A stretch of 64,000 nucleotides of DNA, taken from positions 310,001-374,000 of the forward strand of contig LARU01000004.1 in NCBI GenBank assembly GCA_001274695.2, read 5' to 3'. Positions 45,294 to 55,812 of the stretch are shown here, piece after piece. Position 1 is the stretch's first letter. Every line of letters begins with the position of its first letter. Under the pieces are notes generated by a model. That model saw nothing but the letters and a program-made list of their open reading frames with translations. It was not told the DNA's origin and searched no databases. This DNA is from Azoarcus sp. PA01 (GTDB lineage: Bacteria > Pseudomonadota > Gammaproteobacteria > Burkholderiales > Rhodocyclaceae). The translations under genes were made by a program, and so were the position numbers.

Positions 45294-45752
45294 ATGCCCG
45301 CTGAACGCCCGATCCTGCTCGTTGAAGATAACCCCGATGACGAAGCCCTGATGTTGCGGGCCTTCAGCAAGAACAGCATCCGCAATCCTGTCGTCGTCGC
45401 GCGCGACGGGGTGGAAGCGATCGATTATCTGTTCGGGACCGGCAGCTACGAGGGCCGCGACCTCTCGCTGATGCCGTCCGTGGTGCTGCTCGACCTGAAG
45501 CTGCCGCGGATCGACGGCCTCGAAGTGCTGCGCCGGATGCGGGCGGACGAACACACGGGCTTGTTGCCGGTGGTCATTCTCACCACTTCGCGCGAAAGGC
45601 AGGACATCCACGAAGCCTACCGGCTCGGCGCGAACAGCTACATCCGCAAGCCCGTCGATTTCGACCGTTTCATCCACGCGGTCGGGCAGATCGTCACGTA
45701 CTGGCTGGCGCTGAACGAAACCGCGGATCCTTCCGGCAACGGCCTTTACTGA
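45294..45752 (+). CDS. Single-domain response regulator (Rcp1-like)
   Basis: 152 residues, receiver domain only. Acidic pocket ED (11-12), phospho-acceptor D67 in VVLLDLKLPRIDG, switch Thr in ILTTS and Lys in IRKPVDF are all present. Wording (LVEDNPDDEALMLRAFSKN, GVEAIDYLFGTG) matches Rcp1-type stand-alone receivers that usually pair with phytochrome or hybrid kinases. No kinase is adjacent. Starts 3 bases after prmB. Confidence 0.88.
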   Translation: MPAERPILLVEDNPDDEALMLRAFSKNSIRNPVVVARDGVEAIDYLFGTGSYEGRDLSLMPSVVLLDLKLPRIDGLEVLRRMRADEHTGLLPVVILTTSRERQDIHEAYRLGANSYIRKPVDFDRFIHAVGQIVTYWLALNETADPSGNGLY

Positions 45753-45850
45753 CTACTTGACTCACGGCAGGAGCCTCCGGCGAACCCGGATGGTTACGTG
45801 AAACAGAGTCAACAAGGAACAGGTGCGGGAATGGGATCCGCCCATGCGAA

Positions 45851-46339
45851 CTACAGCAGTGCTTCGATGTCGCCTGCGATGCTTTCCGGTTTCGTCGCCG
45901 GGGCGAAACGCGCGACGACCTGGCCGTCGCGGTCGACCAGGAACTTCGTGAAGTTCCACTTGATCGCTTCGGTACCGAGAATGCCGGGCGCGACCGACGT
46001 GAGATGTCGGTACAGCGGATGTGCGTTGTCGCCCTTCACGTCGATTTTCTCGCCGAGCGGGAAGCTGACGCCGTAATTCTTCGCGCAGAACGCGGTGATT
46101 TCTTCCGCCCCGCCCGGCTCCTGTCCACCAAACTGGTTGCACGGAAATCCGATCACCGAAAAGCCGCGCGGCGCGAACCTGTCGTGCAGTTCCTGCAGCG
46201 CCGTGTACTGCGGCGTGAAACCACATGCGCTCGCGGTGTTGACGATCAGCAGCACTTTGCCGCGAAACTGCGCGAGCGGCATCGGCGCGCCGTCGAGCCG
46301 CCTCGTTTCGAAATCGAACACGCTGGCGGGAGTGTTCAC
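45851..46339 (-). CDS. Glutathione peroxidase (BtuE-like)
   Basis: 162 residues. Peroxidatic Cys in NTASACGFTPQY (~39), Gln in FPCNQFGGQEPG, Trp and Asn in IKWNFTKFLVD: the tetrad of the family, with Cys in place of selenocysteine. No signal peptide, so cytoplasmic. Directly after iscX on the same strand (1-base gap), so it may ride the ISC operon. Confidence 0.93.
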   Translation of the reverse strand: MNTPASVFDFETRRLDGAPMPLAQFRGKVLLIVNTASACGFTPQYTALQELHDRFAPRGFSVIGFPCNQFGGQEPGGAEEITAFCAKNYGVSFPLGEKIDVKGDNAHPLYRHLTSVAPGILGTEAIKWNFTKFLVDRDGQVVARFAPATKPESIAGDIEALL

Positions 46340-46340
46340 T

Positions 46341-46535
46341 TCAGGCGACCTCGTCGATCCAGGCCTGCTGGATGGCTTCGAGCACGCGCTCGCCGCAATG
46401 CTTCGGGTCGTCGTCGAATTCCGGCAGCGCGATCGTCCACTGCATCAGATCCACGAAATTGACTTTCGTCGGATCCGTTTCGGGATGGCGTTCGGAGAGC
46501 TGGATCGCGATCTCCTGCACTTCGGTCCACTTCAT
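46341..46535 (-). CDS. iscX: IscX Fe-S assembly regulator
   Basis: 64 residues from the ATG at 46535 ([20 protein letters not shown]). Acidic helical protein with the conserved VNFVDLMQWTIALPEFDDDP. Binds IscS and iron in E. coli. Its start overlaps the fdx stop. Confidence 0.95.
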   Translation of the reverse strand: MKWTEVQEIAIQLSERHPETDPTKVNFVDLMQWTIALPEFDDDPKHCGERVLEAIQQAWIDEVA

Positions 46536-46876
46536 CAGTGTTTGCCCTCCCGGGCCATGTTGATCGTGTAGCGGGGAATCTCGATCACCAGCGGCGTCTC
46601 GCCGACGATTGCCTGGCACGACAGGCGCGATTGCGGCTCGAGTCCCCATGCCATGTCGAGCAGGTCTTCCTCGGTTTCCTCGGCCTCGGGCAAGCTGTCG
46701 AAGCCTTCGCGGACGATGACGTGGCAAGTCGTGCAGGCGCACGATTGTTCGCACGCGTGTTCGATCTCGATGCCGTGCTCGAGCAACGTGGTGCAGATCG
46801 ATTTGCCTGGTTCTGCCTCGATGACGCTGCCTTCGGGACAGAGCTCGACGTGGGGTAGCACGATGATCTGGGTCAT
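46535..46876 (-). CDS. fdx: ISC-type [2Fe-2S] ferredoxin
   Basis: 113 residues. Cluster ligands in [16 protein letters not shown] and LSCQ. Adrenodoxin-type ferredoxin that supplies electrons to ISC assembly. Its ATG overlaps the hscA stop by 4 bases. Confidence 0.95.
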   Translation of the reverse strand: MTQIIVLPHVELCPEGSVIEAEPGKSICTTLLEHGIEIEHACEQSCACTTCHVIVREGFDSLPEAEETEEDLLDMAWGLEPQSRLSCQAIVGETPLVIEIPRYTINMAREGKH

Positions 46877-48741
46877 ACCTGGATCTCATCAACCTTGTGG
46901 CCGGCCAGCGCCGAACGGATGCTGTTGTCCATCCTGCGCGCGGCGAATTCATCGGTGGCACGGGCCAGTGCCTCGATGCCTTTCTTGACCGCACGCGGAT
47001 CATCACCCGTCACCAGCTGCTTCAGCGCGGCGATCGCCGCTTCGATCGCCGCGCGCTCGTCGGCATCGAGGAGCGCACCATCCTGCTCCAGCGCGTGAGT
47101 CGTCGCCTCGATGACGCGTTCGGCCTCGACCTGCTGTTCACGCAGGGCTCGCGCATGCATGTCGTCCCCGACGTGCTCGACGCCTTCCTTCAGCATGCCG
47201 GCGATCTCGTCGTCGGTCAGGCCGTACGAAGGTTTCACCAGCACGCTCGCCTCGACTCCCGACGACATTTCGCGGGCGGACACCGACAGCAACCCGTCGG
47301 CATCGACCTGGAACGCGACGCGGATGCGCGCGGCGCCCGCGACCATCGGCGGAATGCCGCGCAGTTCGAAGCGTGCGAGCGAGCGGCAATCCTTGACCAG
47401 CTCGCGCTCGCCCTGCACGACATGGAAAGCCATCGCGGTCTGCCCGTCCTTGAATGTCGTGAACTCCTGCGCCCGCGCGATCGGCAGCGTCGAGTTGCGG
47501 GGCACGACTTTTTCGGTCAGCCCACCCATCGTCTCCAGGCCGAGCGACAGCGGAATCACGTCGAGCAGCAGCCACTCGTCGTCGTCCTTGCGGTTGCCGG
47601 CGAGCACGTTGGCCTGGATCGCCGCGCCGAGCGCGACGACCTTGTCGGGGTCGAGGTTCGTCAGCGGCTCCTGGCCGAAGAACTCGGCGACCGCACGCTG
47701 CACGTGCGGCATGCGGGTCGCCCCGCCGACCATCACGACGCCCTTGATGTCTTCGGGGCCGAGGCCCGCATCGCGCAGAACCTTGCGCATCGGCGTCATC
47801 GTCTTGGCGATCAGGTGCTGCGTCATCGCCGCGAACTCCTCGCGTGTGACGACCAGATTGACCTCCTCGCCCGACGACAGCTTGGCGCGGATCGGAGCTT
47901 CCTCGCTCGCGGTCAGGAGTTCCTTCGCTTCGCGCGCCTTCATCAGCAAACGGCGCGAGTCGTCGCTCGTAGGCGGCTCGATCGCGGCCTTGTCGAGAAC
48001 CCAGCAGAACAGGCGGTGATCGAAGTCGTCGCCGCCGAGCGCGGCGTCGCCGTTGGTCGCGAGCACTTCGAAAATGCCGCGCGACAGTTTCAGGATCGAC
48101 AGGTCGAACGTGCCGCCGCCCAGGTCGTAGATCGCGTAGACGCCCTCGGAAGCATTGTCGAGTCCGTACGCGACTGCCGCCGCCGTCGGTTCATTGAGGA
48201 GACGCAGCACGTTCAGTCCGGCGAGTTTCGCCGCGTCCTTCGTCGCCTGCCGCTGGGCGTCGTCGAAATACGCAGGCACGGTGATGACCGCGCCGGTCAG
48301 CGGGCCGCCGAGGCTCGCCTCGGCGCGGGCGGCGAGCACCTTCAGGATTTCGGCCGAGATCTCGACCGGCGTCTTCACGCCCTGCACGGTACGGAGCCGC
48401 ACCATGCCGCCCGCGTCGATGAAGTCGTACGGCGTCGATTCGACGTGCGAGACGTCCTTCAGGCCGCGCCCCATGAAGCGCTTTACCGACATGATCGTGT
48501 TCTTCGGGTCGGTGGCGTGGGCAGCGGCAGCAGTGTGGCCGACTTCGACCCGCCCATCGGGGTGGTAGCGGACGATCGACGGCAGCATCGAACGGCCCGC
48601 CTCGTCGGCGAGACACACGGCGATGCCGTTGCGAACGGTCGCAACGAGAGAATTGGTCGTACCCAGGTCTATTCCAACCGCGAGCCGGTGCTTGTGCGGC
48701 TCGGCGGACTGGCCGGGTTCAGCGATTTGCAGAAGGGCCAT
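46873..48741 (-). CDS. hscA: Fe-S chaperone HscA (Hsp70 family)
   Basis: 622 residues. ATPase domain with [34 protein letters not shown], and [13 protein letters not shown]; substrate-binding domain with [17 protein letters not shown]. HscA-specific rather than DnaK by its acidic insert pattern and its place between hscB and fdx. Works with HscB on IscU. The start overlaps the hscB stop by one base. Confidence 0.96.
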   Translation of the reverse strand: MALLQIAEPGQSAEPHKHRLAVGIDLGTTNSLVATVRNGIAVCLADEAGRSMLPSIVRYHPDGRVEVGHTAAAAHATDPKNTIMSVKRFMGRGLKDVSHVESTPYDFIDAGGMVRLRTVQGVKTPVEISAEILKVLAARAEASLGGPLTGAVITVPAYFDDAQRQATKDAAKLAGLNVLRLLNEPTAAAVAYGLDNASEGVYAIYDLGGGTFDLSILKLSRGIFEVLATNGDAALGGDDFDHRLFCWVLDKAAIEPPTSDDSRRLLMKAREAKELLTASEEAPIRAKLSSGEEVNLVVTREEFAAMTQHLIAKTMTPMRKVLRDAGLGPEDIKGVVMVGGATRMPHVQRAVAEFFGQEPLTNLDPDKVVALGAAIQANVLAGNRKDDDEWLLLDVIPLSLGLETMGGLTEKVVPRNSTLPIARAQEFTTFKDGQTAMAFHVVQGERELVKDCRSLARFELRGIPPMVAGAARIRVAFQVDADGLLSVSAREMSSGVEASVLVKPSYGLTDDEIAGMLKEGVEHVGDDMHARALREQQVEAERVIEATTHALEQDGALLDADERAAIEAAIAALKQLVTGDDPRAVKKGIEALARATDEFAARRMDNSIRSALAGHKVDEIQV

Positions 48742-49274
48742 CAGGTCTCCAGCGCCTCGAGGGCGTCGTCGATCTCGTGTTGGATTTTTTCCATGAACAT
48801 CAGCCGGCGGACGATTTCGGCAGCCGCCGCGAAGTCATGGCGCTCGTCGATGGTGCGTTCGAGTTCGTCGAACACTTCCCGCGCGTGATGACGCAGCCGG
48901 TGATGCAGCTGCGTGAGCTCGTGCCCCTCGCCGGCCGCGCGCGCCTCCTCGACCGCTTCGCGCCACTCCATCTGCTCCATCAGGAACGCGGAGGACATTG
49001 CGGTGTTGGTGTGCAGCCCGGCATCGACGCCGGCGAGCTCGAGCAGGTATTGCGCGCGTGGAAGCGGCTTGCGCAGGGTCCGAAAACCTTCATTCACCCG
49101 TGTCGCCCATTGCATCGACAGGCGTTTCTCGACGTCCGGCAGGTGCGCGAAACGGTCGGGATGAACCTGCCCCTGCAGATCGTGATAAGCCATCTCCAGC
49201 GCCGCTTCGTCAACGCGAAAACGCCGCGGCAGGCCGAAAAGGGCGAAGAAATCCTGTTGCAGGTCGATGCTCAT
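48741..49274 (-). CDS. hscB: Fe-S co-chaperone HscB (J-protein)
   Basis: 177 residues. N-terminal J domain with HPD ([12 protein letters not shown]), C-terminal three-helix bundle that binds IscU ([20 protein letters not shown]). Delivers IscU to HscA. 16 bases downstream of iscA. Confidence 0.95.
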   Translation of the reverse strand: MSIDLQQDFFALFGLPRRFRVDEAALEMAYHDLQGQVHPDRFAHLPDVEKRLSMQWATRVNEGFRTLRKPLPRAQYLLELAGVDAGLHTNTAMSSAFLMEQMEWREAVEEARAAGEGHELTQLHHRLRHHAREVFDELERTIDERHDFAAAAEIVRRLMFMEKIQHEIDDALEALET

Positions 49275-49290
49275 GGGCGTTGCTCGGAGT

Positions 49291-49614
49291 TCAGACGTTG
49301 AAGCTTTCGCCGCAACCGCAAGCGTCCTTGACGTTCGGGTTGTTGAACTTGAAGCCTTCGTTCAGACCTTCGCGGACGAAATCGAGCTCAGTGCCGTCGA
49401 GGTAGGCGAGGCTTTGCGGGTCGACGATGACCTTGACGCCATGACTTTCGAAGATCAGGTCCTCGTCATGCATCTCATCGACGAACTCGAGCCGGTAGGC
49501 CATGCCCGAACAGCCCGAGGTCTTGACCCCCAGGCGGATGCCGACACCCTTGCCGCGCTTGGCCATGAAGTCCGACACATGCTTGGCCGCGTTGGTGCTC
49601 AGTGTGACGCTCAT
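49291..49614 (-). CDS. iscA: A-type Fe-S carrier IscA
   Basis: 107 residues. The three Cys of A-type carriers are in [14 protein letters not shown] and ACGCGESF. Long form FEGNNPN-like [18 protein letters not shown] end. Carries iron or clusters to clients. 16 bases after iscU. Confidence 0.94.
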   Translation of the reverse strand: MSVTLSTNAAKHVSDFMAKRGKGVGIRLGVKTSGCSGMAYRLEFVDEMHDEDLIFESHGVKVIVDPQSLAYLDGTELDFVREGLNEGFKFNNPNVKDACGCGESFNV

Positions 49615-49630
49615 CGTTCAGTCTCCCGGA

Positions 49631-50011
49631 TCAGCCTTGCTTTTTCTTGTAGTCCGCCACTGCCGCCTTGATCGCGTCTTCCGCAAGGATCGAGCAATGG
49701 ATCTTGACCGGCGGCAACGCGAGTTCCTCGGCAATCTGGGTGTTCTTGATCTCCAGCGCCTGCTCGACGGTCTTGCCCTTGACCCATTCGGTCACGAGCG
49801 AGCTCGAGGCGATCGCCGAACCGCAACCGTAGGTCTTGAATTTCGCGTCCTCGATGACACCGTCCTTGCCGACCTTGATCTGCAGCTTCATGACGTCGCC
49901 GCACGCGGGCGCGCCAACCATGCCGGTCCCGACGCCTTCGTCTTCCTTGCCGAAAGCGCCGACATTGCGAGGATTCTCGTAGTGATCCAACACTTTTTCG
50001 CTATATGCCAT
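49631..50011 (-). CDS. iscU: Fe-S scaffold IscU
   Basis: 126 residues from the ATG at 50011 (MAYSEKVLDHYENPRNVG). Scaffold Cys in GAPACGDVM, TYGCGSAIASSS and KIHCSILAED; the HscA-recognised LPPVK motif is present (LALPPVKIHC). Assembled cluster is built here with IscS sulfur. Confidence 0.96.
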   Translation of the reverse strand: MAYSEKVLDHYENPRNVGAFGKEDEGVGTGMVGAPACGDVMKLQIKVGKDGVIEDAKFKTYGCGSAIASSSLVTEWVKGKTVEQALEIKNTQIAEELALPPVKIHCSILAEDAIKAAVADYKKKQG

Positions 50012-50036
50012 GTTGTCTTCTCCTGGGGATTTTCGT

Positions 50037-51248
50037 TCAGTGTGCAGCCCACTGCACGCTGTCCAGATCGACGCCGTCCTGGACCATTTCCCACAGCGGG
50101 GACAGTTCGCGCAGCTTGCCGATCTTCTTGTGCAGCAGGTCGATCGTGTAGTCGACTTCTTCTTCGGTGGTAAAGCGCCCGATCGTAAACCGGATCGAGC
50201 TGTGTGCGAGTTCGTCGTTGCGGCCCAACGCGCGCAGCACGTAGGACGGCTCGAGGCTCGCCGATGTACAGGCCGAACCGCTCGACACGGCGACATCCTT
50301 GATCGCCATGATCAGCGATTCGCCTTCGACGTATGCGAACGAGATGTTCAGGTTGTGCGGCACGCGGTGTTCGACGTCGCCGTTGATGTAGGTCGCGTCG
50401 ATGTCCTGCAAGCCTTTCATCAGCCGGTCGCGCAGCGCGCGGATGCGCTCGTTTTCGGTCTTCATCTCCTCGCGTGCGATGCGGAAAGCTTCGCCCATGC
50501 CGACGATCTGGTGCGTCGCGAGCGTGCCGGAACGCAGCCCGCGCTCGTGGCCGCCGCCATGCATCTGCGCTTCGAGGCGTGCGCGCGGCTTGCGCCGGAC
50601 GTACAGCGCGCCGATGCCTTTCGGGCCGTAGGTCTTGTGCGCCGAGAACGACATCAGGTCGACCTTCAGCTTCGACAGGTCGATCTCGACCTTGCCGGTC
50701 GCCTGCGCCGCATCGACGTGGAAGACAATGCCTTTTTCGCGGCAGATCTCGCCGATTTCGGCGATCGGCTGGATCACGCCGATCTCGTTATTGACGAACA
50801 TCACCGACACCAGCACGGTGTCGGGCCGGATCGCATCCTTCAGCGCCGACAGGTCGACGAGGCCGTTCTCCTGCACGTCCAGATAGGTCGCTTCGAAGCC
50901 TTGGCGCTCGAGTTCGCGGAACGTGTCGAGCACTGCCTTGTGCTCGGTCTTCAGCGTGATGATGTGCTTGCCCTTGCCCTTGTAGAACTGGGCCGCCCCC
51001 TTGATCGCGAGGTTGTTCGACTCGGTCGCGCCCGACGTCCACACGATTTCCTTGGCATCGGCATTGACCAGCCGGGCCACCTCCTCGCGCGCGTCTTCGA
51101 CGGCCTTCTCGGCTTCCCACCCATAAGCATGGGAGCGACTGGCGGGGTTGCCGAAATGCTCGGTGAGCCACGGGATCATCGCCTGCGCCACGCGCGGATC
51201 GACCGGCGTCGTGGCGGAGTAGTCCAGGTAAATCGGAAACTTGAGCAT
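50037..51248 (-). CDS. iscS: Cysteine desulfurase IscS
   Basis: 403 residues from the ATG at 51248 ([20 protein letters not shown]) with GGAGGAACCCG upstream. PLP Lys in [10 protein letters not shown], catalytic Cys in [16 protein letters not shown]. Class I desulfurase for ISC and tRNA thiolation. The short frame before the start is rejected. Confidence 0.96.
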   Translation of the reverse strand: MLKFPIYLDYSATTPVDPRVAQAMIPWLTEHFGNPASRSHAYGWEAEKAVEDAREEVARLVNADAKEIVWTSGATESNNLAIKGAAQFYKGKGKHIITLKTEHKAVLDTFRELERQGFEATYLDVQENGLVDLSALKDAIRPDTVLVSVMFVNNEIGVIQPIAEIGEICREKGIVFHVDAAQATGKVEIDLSKLKVDLMSFSAHKTYGPKGIGALYVRRKPRARLEAQMHGGGHERGLRSGTLATHQIVGMGEAFRIAREEMKTENERIRALRDRLMKGLQDIDATYINGDVEHRVPHNLNISFAYVEGESLIMAIKDVAVSSGSACTSASLEPSYVLRALGRNDELAHSSIRFTIGRFTTEEEVDYTIDLLHKKIGKLRELSPLWEMVQDGVDLDSVQWAAH

Positions 51249-51271
51249 CGGGTTCCTCCGTCGATCTGCGT

Positions 51272-52426
51272 TCAAGATTGGACCGCCATTGCGGCCAGAT
51301 TATTCAGTTCGTTCGTCAGGCGTTCGAAGGCTGCGAGGAAGCCTTCGACGTCCGCGAGGGTCGTGTCGCGGCCGAGGCTCACGCGCACGGCACCGCGCGC
51401 GGCGTCGTGTCCGACGCCCATCGCGAGCAAGGTATGCGACGGCTCGGGGTTCGCACTCGAGCACGCCGACCCGCTCGCGCACGCGAAACCCGCACGGTCG
51501 AGCTTCGCGACCAGCGTTTCGCCATCGAAACCGTCGGCAGCGAAAAACGTCGTGTTCGGCAGCCGCGGTGCCTCGGCCGAGAAAATTCTCATGCCGCTCG
51601 CGACCAGGCCCGCTTCGAGCCGATCCCGCAAACCGGCCAGCCGTCGCGCTTCGTCTTCGAGCCGCGCCGTCGCACGTTCGCAGGCGACGCCGAAACCGAC
51701 GATCGCCGCGACGTTCTCGGTCCCGGAGCGCAGGCCGCGCTCCTGACCGCCTCCGGCAATCTGCGGTGCCAGCTCGATCCGTTTGTCGATCACCAGCGCG
51801 CCGGCGCCGAGCGGACCGCCGATCTTGTGCCCGGAAAGCGTCATCGCGTGCACGCCGAGCGCACGGAAGTCGACGGGAATCTTGCCGAGCGCCTGCACCG
51901 CATCACTATGAAACCACGCCCCGGTCGTTCGTGCATCGTGCGCGAGGGCGGCGACATCCTGCAGCACCCCGGTCTCGTTGTTCGCCAGCATCACCGAAAG
52001 CAGCGCCGGCTTCGCTTCGAGCACCGCCATCCAGTCGTCGCGATCGATTCGCCCGGCGGCATCGACGGCGATTTCGCGCAGCGTCCACCCGCCGCGCCGC
52101 AGCTGTCTTGCCGGCTCGCGCACGCACGGATGCTCGATCGCCCCGATCGCGACGAGCCCCGGTTTCATCAGCGCCGCGGCGCCCTTGATGAAGAGGTTGT
52201 TCGCTTCGGAGCCGCAACTCGTGAAAATCACCTCGGTCGGATGCGCACCGACTGCCGCCGCGACCCGAGCACGCGCCTCGTCGATCGCCGCCCTCGCCTG
52301 CCGCCCGTACTCGTGCCGGCTCGACGCATTGCCGAAACGCGCATCGAGCCACGGCAGCATTGCCGCGCGCACGACAGGGTCGAGCGGCGTGGTGGCGTTC
52401 CAGTCGAGGTAGACGGGCGCGAACAT
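51272..52426 (-). CDS. Second cysteine desulfurase, NifS/IscS-like, inside ISC operon
   Basis: 384 residues, complete. PLP Lys in [11 protein letters not shown] and catalytic Cys in [15 protein letters not shown] are intact. N-terminus [20 protein letters not shown]. It is clearly distinct from iscS, which follows 23 bases downstream, and iscR lies just upstream. Probably an old duplication with its own partner or duty; sequence does not say which. Confidence 0.92.
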   Translation of the reverse strand: MFAPVYLDWNATTPLDPVVRAAMLPWLDARFGNASSRHEYGRQARAAIDEARARVAAAVGAHPTEVIFTSCGSEANNLFIKGAAALMKPGLVAIGAIEHPCVREPARQLRRGGWTLREIAVDAAGRIDRDDWMAVLEAKPALLSVMLANNETGVLQDVAALAHDARTTGAWFHSDAVQALGKIPVDFRALGVHAMTLSGHKIGGPLGAGALVIDKRIELAPQIAGGGQERGLRSGTENVAAIVGFGVACERATARLEDEARRLAGLRDRLEAGLVASGMRIFSAEAPRLPNTTFFAADGFDGETLVAKLDRAGFACASGSACSSANPEPSHTLLAMGVGHDAARGAVRVSLGRDTTLADVEGFLAAFERLTNELNNLAAMAVQS

Positions 52427-52442
52427 CGCTTATGCTTCCGCT

Positions 52443-52925
52443 TTACGCAGCCGCCACTTCGCGCACCGAGATCATCGCACGGCGCCGCACGTCCTTCAGC
52501 ACGCTGGTCTCCGTTTCGGCCTTGACTTCGCGCATCACCAGCGCCGCGAGCGTCACCGAATCGAGGTACTCGTACATCCGCTTGTTCAGGTTCGCCCACA
52601 GGTCGTGGGTCAGGCAACGTTGTTCGTCGTGGCAATTCTGCCGGCCGCCGCACTGGGTCGCGTCGAGCGGTTCGTCCACCGCGACGATGACGTCCGCGAC
52701 GGTGATCCGGCTCATGTCACGGGCAAGGCGGTAACCGCCGCCGGGGCCGCGCACGCTCGACACCAGCTTGTGGCGGCGCAGCTTTCCGAACAGCTGTTCC
52801 AGGTAGGACAACGAGATTTTCTGACGCTCGGCGATGCCCGCCAGCGTGACGGGGCCTTCGCTCTGGCGCGATGCCAGATCGATCATGGCGGTTACCGCGA
52901 ATCGTCCCTTGGTGGTGAGTCTCAT
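52443..52925 (-). CDS. iscR: Fe-S sensing regulator IscR
   Basis: 160 residues from the ATG at 52925 (MRLTTKGRFAVTAMIDLA) preceded by GAGGAG. Rrf2-type winged helix and three cluster Cys in CGGRQNCHDEQRC. Represses the operon when loaded with [2Fe-2S]. First gene of the isc operon. Confidence 0.96.
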   Translation of the reverse strand: MRLTTKGRFAVTAMIDLASRQSEGPVTLAGIAERQKISLSYLEQLFGKLRRHKLVSSVRGPGGGYRLARDMSRITVADVIVAVDEPLDATQCGGRQNCHDEQRCLTHDLWANLNKRMYEYLDSVTLAALVMREVKAETETSVLKDVRRRAMISVREVAAA

Positions 52926-52983
52926 GTTAGCTCCTCGCATGGCGGAGATTGCCGGTCGGGTAAATACCCGAACGTTTCACTCG

Positions 52984-53012
52984 ACTATACGTAACCCGAC
53001 AAAATCGGTCAA
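52984..53012 (-). promoter_or_regulatory. isc operon promoter with likely IscR type 1 site
   Basis: Read leftward: -35 TTGACC (53007-53012), 17-base spacer, -10 TATAGT (52984-52989), upstream of the iscR start. The spacer region AGTTGACCGATTTTGTCGGG resembles the IscR type 1 operator (TTGACC...GTCGGG). This is the usual autoregulation layout. Confidence 0.75.
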
Positions 53013-53039
53013 CTACTCCACGGGCCGATCGCGGCGCGG

Positions 53040-53807
53040 TCAATCAACCATCTTCGAGAGGCGCTGCGCATCGAACTCGTCGCTCTGCTCGATCGTGGAA
53101 TCGAGCCTCACGCCGGCCTTTTCGAGCTGTTCGACGAGCAGCTGAATACGACGGTCGGTTTCGACTGCGTGATCGAGCAGGCCGTGCATCGCTTTCGCGA
53201 TCGGGTCGTCCATCTGCCTGGTCACGCCATATGCCGAGAAGCCCATCTGCTCGGCCTTCTGCTCGCGCGCCTTGTCACGCGCATCGGCGCGCTCGGGGTC
53301 GATGATGCGGGCTGGATTGCCGACCGCGGTGGTTCCGGCCGGCACCGGCTTGACGACGACGGCATTGGAGCCGATGCGTGCGCCATCCCCGACGGTGAAG
53401 CCGCCGAGCACTTTCGCGCCGGCGCCGACGACCACGCCGTTGCCCAGCGTCGGGTGGCGCTTGGTGCCGCGATACAGCGAAGTTCCGCCGAGCGTGACCG
53501 CCTGATAGATCGTGCAATCGTCGCCGACCTCGGCGGTCTCGCCGATGACCACACCCATGCCGTGGTCGATGAACACGCGCCGGCCTATCGTCGCCCCCGG
53601 ATGGATTTCGATGCCGGTCAGGAAGCGCGAGATATGGCTGACGAAACGGCCGATCCAGAACAGTTCGCGGGTCCACGCAGCGTGCGCGAGGCGGTGGAAC
53701 AGGAGTGCATGCACGCCGGGATAGCAGGTCAGCACTTCCCAGGTCGAGCGGGCGGCGGGGTCGCGTTCGCGAACGCTGGCCAGGTCTTCGCGCAGGCGGC
53801 TGAACAT
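53040..53807 (-). CDS. cysE: Serine O-acetyltransferase
   Basis: 255 residues. Hexapeptide beta-helix with catalytic His/Asp in [20 protein letters not shown] and [20 protein letters not shown]. First step of cysteine synthesis. Just upstream of iscR, as often seen, so cysteine supply and Fe-S assembly are neighbours. Confidence 0.95.
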   Translation of the reverse strand: MFSRLREDLASVRERDPAARSTWEVLTCYPGVHALLFHRLAHAAWTRELFWIGRFVSHISRFLTGIEIHPGATIGRRVFIDHGMGVVIGETAEVGDDCTIYQAVTLGGTSLYRGTKRHPTLGNGVVVGAGAKVLGGFTVGDGARIGSNAVVVKPVPAGTTAVGNPARIIDPERADARDKAREQKAEQMGFSAYGVTRQMDDPIAKAMHGLLDHAVETDRRIQLLVEQLEKAGVRLDSTIEQSDEFDAQRLSKMVD

Positions 53808-53857
53808 GGGTGATTTGCTCCAGGAAACTTCGTTGCAGTAGTGAATTCCCGACTAGT

Positions 53858-54586
53858 TTAGTCGGGCTTGCGTTCGAGTGCACCGACGATGCCGCGGAGG
53901 ATATTGACTTCCTCCTTCTCGAGCCGCACGCGCCCGAACAGGCGCCTGAGGCGCTGCAGCAGGCGCTTGGGATTGGCCGGATCGTAGAAGCCGCTCGCCG
54001 TCATCGCCCGCTCGAGATGCCGGTGAAAGCCCTCGATTTCCTCGAAAGTCGCGAGCTCGGGCAAGGGCTCGGCGGGAGGCGTCGGCGACAGCGCGGCCAT
54101 CCGCAGTTCGTAGCACAGCAGCTGCACCGCTGCGCCCAGATTCAGCGATGAAAAAACCGGGTTCGCCGGGATCGACACCGGCATCGAGCAGCGTTCGACT
54201 TCCTCGTTCGTCAGTCCGCTCATCTCCGTGCCGAACACCAGGGCCACGTCGCCTTTTTCGGCAAACGCGACGAGCTCGGGTGCCGCTTCGCGCGCGCTGC
54301 GCACCGGCACCGAGCGCTCGCGCCGCCGCGCGGTGATCGCCGCCGACAGGATCGTGCCGTGCAGCGCCTCGTCGAGCGAATCGACGACGCAGGCGCGCTC
54401 GAGCAAGTCGGTCGCGCCGGACGCGCGCGCATCCGCGATGGGGTCCGGGAACGCAGACGGCGCGACGAGATACAGACGGGAGAGCCCCATCGTCTTCATC
54501 GCACGCGCGGCAGCGCCGATATTGCCGGGATGGCTCGTGCGTGAAAGCACGATACGGATACGGTCAAGCGCGATGGCGCCGTTCAT
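53858..54586 (-). CDS. trmJ: tRNA (cytidine/uridine-32-2'-O)-methyltransferase
   Basis: 242 residues. SPOUT fold: VLSRTSHPGNIGAAARAMKT, VFGTEMSGLTNEEVERC and IPANPVFSSLNLGAAVQLLC (knot motifs I-III). Upstream of cysE on the same strand; divergent from suhB. Confidence 0.94.
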   Translation of the reverse strand: MNGAIALDRIRIVLSRTSHPGNIGAAARAMKTMGLSRLYLVAPSAFPDPIADARASGATDLLERACVVDSLDEALHGTILSAAITARRRERSVPVRSAREAAPELVAFAEKGDVALVFGTEMSGLTNEEVERCSMPVSIPANPVFSSLNLGAAVQLLCYELRMAALSPTPPAEPLPELATFEEIEGFHRHLERAMTASGFYDPANPKRLLQRLRRLFGRVRLEKEEVNILRGIVGALERKPD

Positions 54587-54666
54587 ATTAAAATCTTGTG
54601 TTTTTTTCGAATTTTCTTAAGCGGAGGCCCCTTCCGGGCAGCCTTCCGCAAGCGAGACCGACGCGC

Positions 54667-55473
54667 ATGCATCCCACCCTGACCATTGCAGTGAAAGCCG
54701 CCCGCCGTGCGGGTACCGTCATCAACCGGGCCTCGATGCAGCTGGACATCCTGACTGTCCAGACCAAGTCGCCGAACGATTTCGTCACCGAAGTGGACCA
54801 GGCCGCCGAGGCGGCCATCATCGAAGTGCTGCGCGACGCCTACCCGGAGCACGGCATTCTAGCAGAGGAGTCCGGGGAGTCTGCCGAGTCCGCGAACAGC
54901 GAATATCAGTGGATCATCGATCCGCTCGACGGCACGACGAACTTCATCCACGGCTTTCCGCAGTACGCCATCTCGATCGCGCTGGCGAAGAACGGAGTGC
55001 TCGAGCAGGCAGTCGTCTTCGATCCGACGCGCAACGAGCTGTTCACCGCGACGAAAGGCCGCGGCGCCTTCCTCAACGACCGTCGCATCCGCGTGTCGAA
55101 GCGCACGCGGCTGAACGAGGCCCTCATCGGCACCGGCTTCCCGTACCGCGAGTTCGACAACATCGACGCGTACCTGGGAATGTTCAAGGACCTGACGCAG
55201 AAGACCGCCGGCATCCGCCGTCCGGGCGCCGCGGCGCTCGACCTCGCCTACGTCGCGTGCGGCCGGCTCGACGGTTTCTGGGAAATGGGCCTGCAGCCCT
55301 GGGACATGGCGGCGGGCGCGTTGATGATTCAGGAAGCCGGCGGCCTCATCAGCGACCTCGCGGGTGAGGCGGCCTATATGGAAACCGGCAACATCGTCGC
55401 CGGAACGCCGAAAGTGTTCGGGCAGTTGCTGCAGGTGATCCAGCCGCATCGCACGGCCTCGACCCGGGCCTGA
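54667..55473 (+). CDS. suhB: Inositol-1-monophosphatase family protein SuhB
   Basis: 268 residues from ATG 54667 ([20 protein letters not shown]). Metal/phosphate residues in [29 protein letters not shown] and LQPWDMAAG. SuhB also acts in rRNA transcription antitermination in other proteobacteria. Divergent from trmJ. Confidence 0.94.
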   Translation: MHPTLTIAVKAARRAGTVINRASMQLDILTVQTKSPNDFVTEVDQAAEAAIIEVLRDAYPEHGILAEESGESAESANSEYQWIIDPLDGTTNFIHGFPQYAISIALAKNGVLEQAVVFDPTRNELFTATKGRGAFLNDRRIRVSKRTRLNEALIGTGFPYREFDNIDAYLGMFKDLTQKTAGIRRPGAAALDLAYVACGRLDGFWEMGLQPWDMAAGALMIQEAGGLISDLAGEAAYMETGNIVAGTPKVFGQLLQVIQPHRTASTRA

Positions 55474-55812
55474 AGAAAACCGCAAAATCGTACGCGACGG
55501 ACGGGGCGACACGGAATGCTCCGTTTGCTGCGCTGCAGCAGGCCGCGTACAAGCACGATGGTCCGAACATTCATTTTTACCCGCGAATCGGAGTTCTTAC
55601 CGGTGTAGACCTCTTCCCTCCGCGAGCCAAGCCCCTTCCCCCTTCACTCGCGCGAGGCTACATCCCGATCGCCGGCGTTTTCCTTCGTTTTCGCCCTCTG
55701 CGAACGCTTGCGTTTTGCTGTCGGCAGCGACAGCGAAAGACCAGCCGTGATCGGCCTGCTTTCCCCGTGGCAGCAGCCTCGTAGCGGAACAACGACGGAC
55801 ATCATCAACATC
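55474..55812. other. Gap without gene
   Basis: 339 bases between suhB and the SulP gene. Open frame upstream of 55813 has no family likeness. No clear terminator or RNA gene seen. Confidence 0.4.
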
